Shown piece by piece: positions 20,056-29,641 of a stretch of DNA of 30,677 nt (position 1 is its first letter; every line of letters starts with the position of its first letter). This DNA is from Blakeslea trispora (Eukaryota > Mucoromycota > Mucoromycetes > Mucorales > Choanephoraceae): NCBI GenBank assembly GCA_025331445.1, contig JAIWNE010000216.1:1-30677 (forward strand). The letters run 5' to 3'. The notes under the pieces are model-generated. The model was not told the DNA's origin. It was given only the letters and a program-made list of their open reading frames with translations, and made no database searches. A program made the translations under genes and the position numbers.

Positions 20056-20970
20056 TTAAAACAAATCAATTCTATATATTGACCCTCCTTTAGCTTCATT
20101 AATAACCCAGACATCCATTTTTGTAGCAATCCTTTTGCGCTTGACGTATCCAGGTAGAAAGGCATAGCAGACATCATATAAGGCACCTCTGAACATTGTG
20201 AAAAGCATCATTGGCTGAATAAGTAACCAAGATATATGAACAAAGATAAAGGAAAACAAAAAGGAGGTGATGACAAGAGGTGAGTGGAGGTACCCATAAG
20301 TATGATTTAGAAAAGAGCGATAGCAAAAGAAGGCAGTAAAGCACAAACTGGGAGTTACAAACATTGCTGAAAGACATACATAATCCGATAATCAAATACA
20401 TGGAATACATGAGCAAGATGGTCACAAGTTTGCCAAAAATTGGAGTTAACATGAAGGATACATAGCCTAACGGATTATGTGTGTAGTGACATAAGCAAAA
20501 CTATAATGACAAGAGTTAGAGACCAGTATATGTCAATTAGACATCTATTTAATTACATATATAAACCAAATGATGCATGTTCAGAGTTTAAGCAAATATT
20601 AAAAACGAATATGACCGAAGTAGATGATCAAGCGGCACAACTGAAAGCCTGGCGTTAGGGTCCGTGGAATAAGAGACAGTAGTTTGGGTCAGGATTCAGA
20701 AAGTAGAATGACAAAATGGAATGGAAGAGCAATCAAGTAAGCCAAATTAACTAAAAGCATTGTTATTTTGGAAAAGAAGACCAACTATGAGAAAATTTTT
20801 TTAATCTTGATGGCGCAGTAGTAGGCAATCTTCTCAAATGGCTCGATAAAGAAAGGTAAAAGTCGAACAGGATGAAAGGCATAACGTCAGATAAAAAAGA
20901 AGTACTAATTACTTAAAGAAAGATGCTGACAATTTGATAAAAATTGCATATATATAATAACGCTTACCTT
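20056..20970 (-). pseudogene. Locus D: broken gene for a multi-pass membrane protein, relative of element cargo gene 1
   Basis: Read on the - strand from the donor AG|GTAAGC at about 20968. The first coding stretch (about 20890-20790) holds HPVRLLPFFIEPFEKIAYYC. It is followed by LLVNLAYLIALPFHFVILL, then TPIFGKLVTILLMYSMYLII (20452 onward). A frame change leads into a 102-codon frame (20364-20056) with at least two membrane segments, including SFLFSFIFVHISWLLIQP, and a hydrophilic end, KRKRIATKMDVWVINEAKGG. Stops and frame changes separate the parts, so it is a pseudogene unless introns remove them. The hydrophobic segments and positively charged tail suggest an integral membrane protein; I cannot name the family. 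Parts align with A-C (5' block, first exon, last exon), so D is an older or independent copy. Confidence 0.5.
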
Positions 20971-21145
20971 CCGTGTTGTTTAAAAGAGAGAAAAAAAAAG
21001 GAAAAAAGAAGAAAATGGGGATAAAAAACTGGTCTTTATATAATGAAAATTGGATGGTGATGGGAAGAAAAAACTACTTCACCAATAGATCCATGCTAAA
21101 ATAAAACTGAAAAGGAAAATGTCTTGATTTGCATGAATTAGTGTC
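20958..21145 (-). promoter_or_regulatory. Promoter and first splice donor block of locus D
   Basis: Read on the - strand: ATGCAAATC near the start, TTTTCCTTTTCAGTTTTA, CTTCCCATCACC, the TATA box TATATAAAG at 21042-21034, a CCCCATTTTCTTC pyrimidine-rich leader and the donor GGTAAGC. The same blocks in the same order occur in A, B and C. Similarity stops beyond about 21145, so only the promoter-proximal part is shared. Confidence 0.6.
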
Positions 21146-21568
21146 GTACTTCTAATACAATGAAACTTATACAATTACATAAGGATTATACAAGCACCGA
21201 AAATTAAAGTGGATCAAGGTACCAAGAAAAAGGAATTAATTAAGCTACTGAAACGTCAAAATCAATGCCGTAAAAAAGTAATCATCATTATCAGTTAACT
21301 GTGTGTTTTTTTGGTAAATACTTGGCGGACTCCGGTGGCTTAGATATTATAGGTAGTGGCTTATGAGGACGTCTTCATTCTTAGTTATGCTAGAAATAAA
21401 ATATGTGTGTAACACCTCACTAGACATTGTTGCATAATTATTATGGATTAAAATTCCGAAGACAAGATTGCTTGTTTAAATTCGATTGAAAGTGTGCTGG
21501 TAATTTATATGAATAATTATGTGTTAATAAAATAAAGAACAAAAAAAAGTATAGGAGAAAGGCTTTGT
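21146..21568. other. AT-rich stretch, nothing recognised
   Basis: No open frame or repeat of note. It separates the promoter of locus D from the ORF that begins at the right promoter-like repeat. Confidence 0.35.
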
Positions 21569-21892
21569 CTAATCTAGAAAAAGTACTTCACTATTGACAT
21601 TATCTGTCATAAAAATTAATAAAAGGAACTTGCAGTTGTTCAATGTAATCTTACTAGGGTTTTTTTCTCTGCTTTGAAAGAACAGATAGTGATTCCAGAA
21701 GGTGCGCTTGAAATTAGGAGAAATAGCAAGAGACTCACATGCACTTTCATACAGACTGGGTTGCGGCAATGGCCAAGTTGGTTTGATTGCTCTTTTCATG
21801 CTCAGAGCTATAAACTGATTGTCATTAACTCTTTGCATGAGCAGAGGCATCTCTTTCTTTTTCTCGGTTTCTTGCTTGTGTGATATATTCAT
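21569..21892 (-). CDS. ORF of 107 codons driven by the right promoter-like repeat, unknown product
   Basis: The ATG at 21892 lies about 75 bases downstream of a TATAAATA box (21972-21965 on the - strand) in the right arm of the inverted repeat, so promoter and start are in a sensible arrangement. The protein begins MNISHKQETEKKKEMPLLMQ and is basic and hydrophilic, with an aromatic segment (FKRTFWNHYLFFQ) around residue 63. Only the first six residues are shared with the left arm. No homologous family is recognised. It may be the first exon of a mobile-element gene or a chance frame. Confidence 0.35.
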   Translation of the reverse strand: MNISHKQETEKKKEMPLLMQRVNDNQFIALSMKRAIKPTWPLPQPSLYESACESLAISPNFKRTFWNHYLFFQSREKNPSKITLNNCKFLLLIFMTDNVNSEVLFLD

Positions 21893-22019
21893 TAATTTAT
21901 AACAATAATAAAGTCAATCAGACCAAAAGAAAGATGTTTTATTCAGATATATGTTTTCTGTCTCTATTTATACTATGGGAAATACTGGTATGATAACTGA
22001 GTAACATGAGCACAATGTA
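21876..22019 (-). repeat. Promoter-like inverted repeat, right arm (about 144 bases)
   Basis: Reverse complement of 16606-16749 with only a few mismatches. It ends exactly at the first base of element C, so its outer side was cut or displaced by C. The two arms face inward across 5.1 kb that includes the tRNA. Confidence 0.7.
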
Positions 22020-22057
22020 CACCACAGCTTAAAAGATGTTGAGGTGAACTTTTTTTC

Positions 22058-22149
22058 TGTCAGAATCTGACACGAAAACCTTGAAATTCAATTAAGGCGG
22101 TTTAAGGTTTTTTGTCAGAATCTGACATGATTTCTGTCAGAATCTGACA
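22058..22149. repeat. Three subterminal TGTCAGAATCTGACA palindromes, left end of C
   Basis: Perfect copies at 22058-22072, 22113-22127 and 22135-22149. B has two matching positions and a damaged third. Element A lacks them because its left 166 bases are unrelated. Confidence 0.8.
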
Positions 22150-22461
22150 TTTTTTGTTGAATGGCAAAACCCTTTTGCGGATTACTTTAAATAGGAGCTG
22201 TCTATAGTCGAATCATATCCAGCTTAAGTCTCAAAGGGGAGTTATAGTGACAAATGGCCTTCAGCGTATAAAGCGATAGTGATTTAACATGTTCTACATG
22301 TATAAACAATAAATGAGCAAATGGTAATGCCTTTAATTTCGGATGAGCTTGGCATATGATTGGATTATTTAAGTATTATGGGCAAATCAAGCTTCTTGAA
22401 TTTTATTAATTTGAATCAAATAAATGCTATATATGGGTTCTTCTTTAGGCTGATTTGTAGC

Positions 22462-23937
22462 TCAGATGTCCTTTTTTGTAATAGGGATGCTGCATCGGGT
22501 GTATCCAGATAGATTGGCATGCTTGGCTTTGATATAGGTACCTTTTGGGATCATAAGAAGCAGTATAGAAAGCAGAAATGAGTTAATTTCCATGATTAGA
22601 GCCATCAATTCGCACCTTAATCGCTTTGTAGTAGCTGCGCTTGAAAAATATATAGCCTTAACCGAACTTTTTTTTTCTTGACAGCCATTTTAAAGCAACA
22701 TGCAAGGTCATGAGCAACACCAAGTAAGAGATCACTCGTCACCAGTATACACAAGAGTCAGAAGCAATAGATAAAGAAGGTAAATAGCATAGAAAGTCTA
22801 AAAAACAAAAAAAAATAAAGATGAGACGCGATTCTTTACGCATGTACTTTGTCATGAGCATGTTGATTCCGTTATATGCGATTAGGTACCTCATGAGTCC
22901 AGCCAACAGTGAGAGCAATAGTCAGAAGTGAACAGTCGATAAAGAGGGATTCATTTGGTAAGAAAGTCAAGTAAAAATATTCTGGAAGCGGTGTTTCACT
23001 TGTCACGAGAGAGATTCAAAGCGATGAAGCAACCTCATCTGGGATGGAGCTCACATGTAAGCATGAACAAAGGCGAGAAGACACAAAAAGAAGAAAAGCA
23101 CAGGCAGTAAAGTTGAAAGGAACCCCAAGTTCAATCAAAAAGAGATTCTTCAACCTCTGAAAGCATAGACCATAGTAGTGGAAGGAGAATAGGTGGATAG
23201 AGATTATTTCCTGAAGATGAGGTAGAGAGATGGCGACATGAGAAGAGACCAAGTACCCTGAACGACGGTATATCAGAGAGAAAAAGTATCTCTTAAATTT
23301 AGGACAATGACCAGTGGCAATAGTTAGAGAGAAAGATCACATGAGCACATAAGAAAGAAGGTAGACATGAACAAATCAGACATAGGATGGAAGCATAGTA
23401 GGCAATTGGATGTGTGTTTGTTAAAAGGCTTCAAGGCAATGACTACAAACAGAGCAAGTTAGTAAATGAGATGCAAAGAATAAGATAGACAAACAAATGG
23501 AGAAACCGAAAGACCTAAGGCAAGAGCAATTTGAAAGAGAGGCATCAATATAGATAGGCAGCATAAATGGAGGTGGTATTCAAATATCAGTCAAAGAAGT
23601 ATAAGTTTAAGAAACATGGTAGAGAACAGGCAGTTTGGATCAAAAAGTCATGGATGAGATGGTGAAAAGTAGTGCAGAAGAAGGTGACATGGATAAAGGA
23701 TTGTCAATCACGGCTTATGATGAGTGTTTATATAAATGTATATAAAGTTGATGATAAACAGATATATACGGAAGAAGAGTTGAGGGATTCAAAGAAATAG
23801 AAGAGAAGCGTAGTAGAGTTATTGAGATGCTGTCATGATAAGGTGATATACATGTAGCTATTGTAAAATAAAAGAGTCAGTGATGTTGATTGATTATATG
23901 ATATTTATAATAGAAAAAAGAGATAAAAGTGCTTACC
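22462..23937 (-). pseudogene. Decayed multi-exon hydrophobic-protein gene in element C (cargo gene 1)
   Basis: Collinear with the gene 1 remnants of A and B. The last-exon frame is broken by a deletion near 22670 relative to A and B. An open frame at 23016-23252 encodes the same 78 residues as B 14557-14793, but this frame is not conserved in A and lies in a part of the gene otherwise full of stops. The 5' end is the splice donor near 23931. A non-functional copy. Confidence 0.5.
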
Positions 23938-24140
23938 TTTTGCTGTGCATTTAATGAAATAAAAAGAGAGAAAAAGAAAATGGGGGATTGTGAAAAAATG
24001 ACCAGTATATATGAGAAATATGGCAGTGATGGGAAGAAAGTATGATTTCATTGACAGATTCAGGCTAAAATTGTACTGAAAAGGAAAATGTCTTGGATTT
24101 GCATAAACAGATCTTATTAGTGATCAATTAAAGGAACGCT
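23918..24140 (-). promoter_or_regulatory. Conserved promoter and first splice donor block, copy in C
   Basis: Same ordered blocks as in A, B and D: the CTTCCCATCACTGCCATA motif, an ATATATACTGGTC element, a CCCCCATTTTCTTT leader and the GGTAAGC donor on the - strand. Almost identical to the copy in B. Confidence 0.5.
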
Positions 24141-25650
24141 TTTGTAAAGGGGATCCTAAAGAAATACCAAGGTAGAATCTATAAAAAAGTTGATAGCAAA
24201 GCGTCAAGCTGTCTCAAAATTATATATGTATATAAATGAATCATTTTTTAACATACAAGTAACTAGCTTAAAAATAAAATGTATCAAGAGCAACCCTTTT
24301 ATATAGTGTCGCTCTTGTTAGAGACATAATAGACTATAACAATAGGATGGCACATCAGAAGCCAAATGTAATAAGATCATTCATTTATTGTAAAGGCTCA
24401 TTGACACAATCACTTCTTATGACACCCTTTGAAACCATTTATAAATTGAACACTGAAAGATCCTAATTTCAATTTGATTATATTGTCATTTTATGATAAT
24501 TTTAAATGACCCAAAATAATATAATATGGTGAACATCAATACCATCAAAATGCAGCACATAAATAGACCTCTTAAACGCACAAAATGTCTCTTGCTTAAG
24601 AGTAACTCACATATGGTTTAGCACTGGAAAGCAATTGATCGAGTATAGATGTTGATGATTTTTCAGTTGATCTTTTTGGTTGAAGAGCAAATGTCCTTAC
24701 AAGAAGTTTGTTCATGATTTGGCATTATTGTAAGTGGTAAAAATACTTTAAATGGTACTGTGCTACTTTGTAAGGTTGTCAACTTTACTTCAAATATAAG
24801 TGTATAGAGAAGTAAATAGGAAATTTAGATGGTTTGGGATAACAGTTTTTATAAATCATAATCAGAACCAGGAGCATTTGTATATTTCATTATGAGAGCT
24901 TGAAGTAACTTTTACTCGAAATCAAATAATTTTTCATAAGCAGTTTAATATCATTGAATTGTTATTTTTATTGTATGTTGTCTTGAGCATACATTCATCA
25001 TCATATATCTATTTCTTTGATTTAAAGGTATACCTTTTTTAAGTATCTTTTTAAGAAACTGGTCAACCATATTCCAGATTTTTAACTTTTGTTAACTAAG
25101 CAATCACTTTCTAAGGTATTTGTAGGTGCTTTTTATCTATTTTATTTTATTTTTTTCAACCTTTTGCGAGGTGACCTACCAACTTGCATGCTTATATAAG
25201 TTTGAGATGTCGACATGCAGAACTGATGAGCAGCGAGAAAGCTAACATGTGCTCATAGAAGTTAGCTTTTTTAACTTAAGAGTTATATATTTCTTACTAT
25301 TATAACTATTCTAGTCAGTTCTTAATATGCAAAAGCAAGTCAGAGCACATGAAATCAATGCTTCATGAAAATGATATTTTTATCAAAATCTAAGGATTGT
25401 GTCTTTTTTCTACTATTCAACTGTAATTATCTTTTTGACTGCATCTCCTTCTTTATAATTAAATAATTGAGTTCATCACTATTTTAAACACTATTTTATT
25501 TTTGATTGAAGCGTATGATGCAAAGAGAGGATGTAAACCCAATCCTTTTTCATAGTGATGGAAATTCGCTACTCTGATTGGCCGATTTTAAAGAAGGTTC
25601 CAGGCTTATTCTCTCTTTACCTACATTAGAATAGCTGACATACTTTAAAA
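24141..25650. other. Interior of element C, no readable gene
   Basis: AT-rich sequence aligned with A 7441-9100. B keeps only the first part (to about C 24465). No conserved open frame is seen. Confidence 0.45.
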
Positions 25651-25657
25651 GCAAATT

Positions 25658-25690
25658 CACCCCCAAAGTTCCGTGTTATTTATGGGGGTG
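25658..25690. repeat. Conserved hairpin with invariant loop, copy in C
   Basis: CACCCCCA (25658-25665) pairs perfectly with TGGGGGTG (25683-25690) around the 17-base loop AAGTTCCGTGTTATTTA, identical in element A. It lies downstream of a GATTGGCC (inverted CCAAT) and TTCCAG and upstream of a pyrimidine-rich leader, so it may be a promoter element of cargo gene 2. Confidence 0.6.
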
Positions 25691-25859
25691 ACATTATTCT
25701 CTTTCCTTTTTCTTATCTCTTTTTTTCTCGACTTTTTTTTTCCTTCACTCTATTGAATACTACACCCTTTATTTTTCCTGAATCTCGAGAGTGTTTCCTT
25801 TCCAAGTTAAGGTGTATTATTCAGGCCATGCTACATGATTGCTAACTTATCCGTTCTTT

Positions 25860-27059
25860 TATCTGTCTAGAAAGAGGCTTGTTTTTTAGGTTTGTTCACG
25901 ATCAATTTGGGCAGCTCAAGTCTTTATCATACAGTCACTCATCTTACCATCACAAAGCAGACAATTGCAGTTTTTAAACACGCCACCACTAAACCACTTG
26001 AAAAAGATCAATAATTACACTTTCTTCCAAATTATCAGTGATGGAGATGCTTACATTAACATGAGAATTCTTTTAGTCGCGTCTAATATAAAGCAAAGGT
26101 AAGCAACTCGATGGTATTACATATGGCTTTATAATCTAACATTTTATGAAAATAGATATAGTATTAGTCACACTGTTAGATGATTGTTTTATGATGAAGC
26201 CCAATGGATTTTTGAAGCATGGTAAGGTATTGTTCAAATTCTACAATTGATTACCTGACTCACATATAAACCTTTAAAGATAGTATGGAGTCATTACTAT
26301 TTCTGATTGAATCAACCTAAACATTCGGATTGCACCTTCAGCTTGTGATAACAGTCTTTTATTTCTTCAACTCATTGAAGAGACTACTTTCACTCTCCAA
26401 ACAACAATACCTAGCCGAATTACATCTGATTTACTAGAGATCAATCCTATGAATGACAAAATGGAATTAAGAGGTAAAGTTATAAGTAAAAGTTGGCAGT
26501 TTATTCAAAGAAAGATGCCATCATTGTCAACATCATTTCTGGAGAAAGAATCAATTCAAGTTACATATCAAAAGCACTTTGGATGATCAAAGGTTCTTTA
26601 AAGTGTATCATGTTTTTTGAAAGGTAAGCATCTATGAGGTGGATTACAGTATAGCTAGTTGGACTATTTTTCTATCGTTTGGGAAATAAAAACATATTAT
26701 GATGGATCAACTGGAAAGCGAATCTTGGATTATTGCTAGCATTGACAGAAAATGGTGATGATTGTTGATAATATACTCATTTCGATAAACATGTACAACA
26801 ACCAATTGTCTTGATAAAAGAAGTGAATGGATCCCTCTTCTAAAGCCTACAATTGATCCTTCTGTTCCTCTTTTATGACTTCTCAACCAGGCATTCTGAT
26901 TCATCATTCAGTCCAATATCAATTTCAAAGCTTTTAAAGTTGTTTGTCTACACTGTTGATTTGCCTAGTCTCAAAGTTGACTTCCAATGTTCAAGACCAA
27001 CAGTTCTTAAAAGAGATTATCAAACATTCCATCCTTATTTAGTGAGAGTCATTAGCTGA
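25860..27059 (+). pseudogene. Exon-containing locus in element C (cargo gene 2)
   Basis: Exon-like islands: (1) after GCTAACTTATCC...CTGTCTAG, a 47-codon frame starting KEACFLGLFTINLGSSSLYH; (2) GDAYINMRILLVASNIKQ up to AG|GTAAGC at 26098/26099; (3) 26156-26221 with VLVTLLDDCFMMKPNGFLKH between a TCTAAC...AATAG acceptor and a G|GTAAGG donor; (4) SMESLLFLIEST; (5) a frame of about 90 codons reading CDNSLLFLQLIEETTFTLQT and continuing to KHFG (to about 26586); (6) 26853-27059, ending FHPYLVRVIS and TGA. The phases do not all join, so the copy is broken or my boundaries are wrong. C is the best preserved copy. The family is not recognised; it could be a degenerate element-encoded protein or a captured host gene. 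Confidence 0.45.
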
Positions 27060-27363
27060 AAAAAAAATAGCGATTAGGTAGGAATCATCATTACTTTTCT
27101 TTCTTTCCTTTTCACTTGCTTCAAAGTAGTATTTGTTTCTTTTCTCCTTTTTAACTTCTCTTTAAGTTGTTGCGCATAATCTTACACCAGCATCTATCTT
27201 TTTCAGGTTTTCTGAGCACTGCTTATTCTCATACAATGCGATTTGATTCAGCCCAAACTACATCATCTCACTTTATACAAAGATGAGTGCAGTTTTTTAT
27301 TTTACCTAACTGCTGGAATGTCTGTTATTCATTTTGCCAGTCATTATTTAACTTAAAGACACT

Positions 27364-27468
27364 TACAGCAACAACGAGTCCTTCTCCATGTGCTCATGTT
27401 GCTTCAGTGATGGTGATGAGAGATCTCAAGATCGACATTCAGTCATGATCGTAACTTTCTTGTACTAC
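27364..27468 (+). other. Conserved coding-like block YSNN..SFSMCS, copy in C
   Basis: The frame reads YSNNESFSMCSCCFSDGDER and stays open for more than 50 codons. It is the best conserved part of the right third in all three copies. A CT-rich, CCCCCCATTT-containing region follows (27780-27860), similar in style to the leader of cargo gene 1. Confidence 0.35.
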
Positions 27469-28169
27469 TGTCTTAAAATTCAAAAGTATGAATGGCAAAC
27501 ATCTTCTCTCAACCATGCTATTTTATTTTTACACCTTTTTACACTTCTTTAGCTTTCTACACCTTGTTATGATTACACAAAAAATTAAAAATTAGCTCTT
27601 TGGCCTTTGGCTTTATAAATTTAATGGCTTATGCTTCTTTATCATCTCTTTCAGCTTGATATCTTTATTTTGTCATATATCTGAGTTTACTTTAGGATTC
27701 CTTCCAAATACCTCTTCTTTACCTTTAAATTAAATTTGCATACATCTTTACTTTTCACCCAGACTGTTTCACCTCTTTTAGCCTATCCCCCCATTTACCA
27801 TTTTTGTACATATTTTTGCATAAAATCTGAAATTGATCCCCCCATTTGATCATCTCTTCATTTTCACTGCTATTTTTTTTCCCTTTTCAGCCGAATCTCT
27901 TTCTCACAGATTATTTTTCTTAGTCTTTTTATCTATTTTATGGCCTTTGACATGTAAAAAAAACCGAGATCAAGTCATCTCTTCAGATCAGCTTCAAATT
28001 CAAAAACTAACCTCCCTTAAGTCTCTATATTACATTTCAACAAAAAAATCATTACTTTAATCATTTCAAAAGTCAATACAGCCATGCCTATAAAAGCTGA
28101 ATATTGACCTCAATCAGAAAAAGCTCACTCCAATATTTTTAAAACTCCTATACGCCGTGGTGAATCTTC

Positions 28170-29205
28170 ATTCTCAACTTGATCCTCGTCCGGAGAATCC
28201 ATTGCCGATCATGTTTAAGGTTTTTCTTATTTAACGACATTGGTATGGTTGGTCTTGCGATGGCTCGTGCTTCGCATTTACAGGATTTTGTCTGCTGGGA
28301 GGGCAAACAAACTCCTCCAAATGGGCTGAGCGACGACCTTGCTGCGGGTTGAACGGACGAAATCGGATCTGAATCAGTTCTAAGATGCTGATAGGAACTG
28401 AGGAACAAAGTATCAGATTCTACCTGAGAGTGTCCTCAATGACGATCACAGAGCTCGGGTGTTGTTTCAACAGTGGGTGTGACACTAGCTCTTCTGCAGG
28501 CAACCTCTACAGCCTTAGTGAAACCAGTTGCTAGTTTCATCAAGATCTTGGATCAATGCGTTCCCCTTCTACGCTTTTCGACTACTATATCTGTGTAATT
28601 CTGAATAGTTACGAGCAATGTGACCAGTATTGCCATTGATAAAGCGGGTTTTTCTGTGGACTTAGTACACTTTTACGATAGTGACCATTTCTTTGCAGTA
28701 AACACAATGTTTACCATATTGGTCCAGGTGCCAAGGCAGAATGTGTTGTCGCTTCCAGTGGGATCTTATATGTCAATGATTCATAATCTTGTTGTTATCG
28801 TTTGGTCGCTCAAGTACACGTGACCATTCCCCGTGAACCAACATCCAGACAGTGCCGAGATATAAGGTCATTTCGCGAACAATACCGTAAGACTGAGGTT
28901 GTTCAATAAGGACTCCTTTAAACGCTTACTTTCCAAATAGGAGTTTTGTCAAATTAACCTTAAGCAAAGCCCGATCGGGGTGAATTGCAGGTGAAGCGTA
29001 AGTTTTTCTCTCATCAACGATGATAGGTTGACTAGTAGCTATATCACATGCCTCTTTGGAAACTAAAATATTTCATAATAGTGCCTGAATGGTCCTCTGA
29101 CGAAGTCAGACCGAGACTACACCAAAAAGAAATTTTTCACTTAATTTGAAGCGATCTCAGATCTTAAATGAGAGAAGTTTTTAGGAACACGATAAAAACA
29201 GAATG
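28170..29205 (-). pseudogene. Broken LINE-type ORF1 (gag-like) with two degraded CCHC knuckles
   Basis: Reading the - strand: a hint of coding at about 29205-29100 (PKNFSHLRSEIASN); an open block of 45 codons (29063-28929) with VDERKTYASPAIHPDRALLK and VNLTKLLFGK; then, in another frame, QPQSYGIVREMTLYLG to LERPNDNNK (about 28918-28775); then two knuckle remnants, CVYCKE...GHYRK (from 28706) and FING-NTGHIARNYSE (about 28643-28604), where some zinc-binding Cys are lost. A Pro/Ser-rich, low-complexity tail runs to the boundary of element C. This order (RRM-like part, two CCHC knuckles, disordered tail) fits the ORF1 protein of fungal LINEs, the RNA-binding partner of the reverse transcriptase. 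Several frameshifts and stops make it non-functional. No reverse transcriptase is in the window. A gag of an LTR element is the alternative. Confidence 0.65.
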
Positions 29206-29325
29206 GTCTGTTGTTCCAGTCTTATGGACTAATGAATGATGTTATCATCATTATGACCATTAAAGGTCGAAGAGCATATAAAACCGTTTCTTTACGGTTA
29301 CGTGATGAAACTGCAGCCAGCATAG

Positions 29326-29616
29326 CTCATTGCTAGTGGCTTAGGCGGAAAAGACGATGAAGACGATGAAGACGATGAAGGGATGAAGGAAGTGAAGAAG
29401 AAGAGTGGAGCGGTATATGCGGTGGCAGCTGCGTATCAGGAAGAAATCAAGAGAGCAGGAGGTTTGATGTGGGGTTGTCTGCGGAACAACCCAAAGTGTT
29501 CTGGACGGAGGAACCATGAAAAAATAAAACCTTTTTTCCCACTCTTTTCCGTTTTTGTGACTGCTAATTATCAAATAAGAAATAAAATAAATATACTGGA
29601 ATTTAGAACCAGATAA
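29326..29616 (+). CDS. Open frame with Asp-Asp-Glu repeat, unknown and doubtful
   Basis: The frame is open from the stop at 29323-29325 and has an internal ATG at 29383. The codons GACGATGAA repeat three times at 29353-29379, giving DDEDDEDDE, followed by a basic stretch (KEVKKKSG) and AVAAAYQEEIKRAGG. After about 29520 the composition becomes AT-rich and loses coding character, so if real this is probably one exon ending near there. No domain is recognised and no neighbour supports it. Confidence 0.3.
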   Translation, partial: LIASGLGGKDDEDDEDDEGMKEVKKKSGAVYAVAAAYQEEIKRAGGLMWGCLRNNPKCSGRRNHEKIKPFFPLFSVFVTANYQIRNKINILEFRTR

Positions 29617-29641
29617 GAAAATACAAATAATGAGCTTTAAA

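Larger units (their letters stand above)
22020..28162 (+). mobile_element. Element C: CACTA-like element without matching flanks, 6143 bases
   Basis: The left end is CACCACAGCTTAAAAGATG at 22020. The right end is TACGCCGTGGTG, finishing at 28162. It is collinear with A from about 22186 and collinear with B apart from the internal deletion of B. The flanking triplets are GTA on the left and AAT on the right, so there is no target duplication. The left flank belongs to the promoter-like repeat and the right flank to a LINE ORF1; neither continues on the other side. I infer that C arose by recombination between two insertions or suffered a flanking deletion. The interior carries the same two decayed cargo loci and no transposase. 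Confidence 0.85.

Noticed and set aside
16606..22019. Interpretation of the inverted promoter-like repeats as an intact DIRS element
   Set aside because: No reverse transcriptase, RNase H or tyrosine recombinase is readable between the arms, and the interval contains a tRNA and unrelated exons.
28148..28408. Open frame of 86 codons on the - strand
   Set aside because: Its end reads through the boundary of element C. The upstream part is the low-complexity tail of the LINE ORF1 remnant and is covered there.
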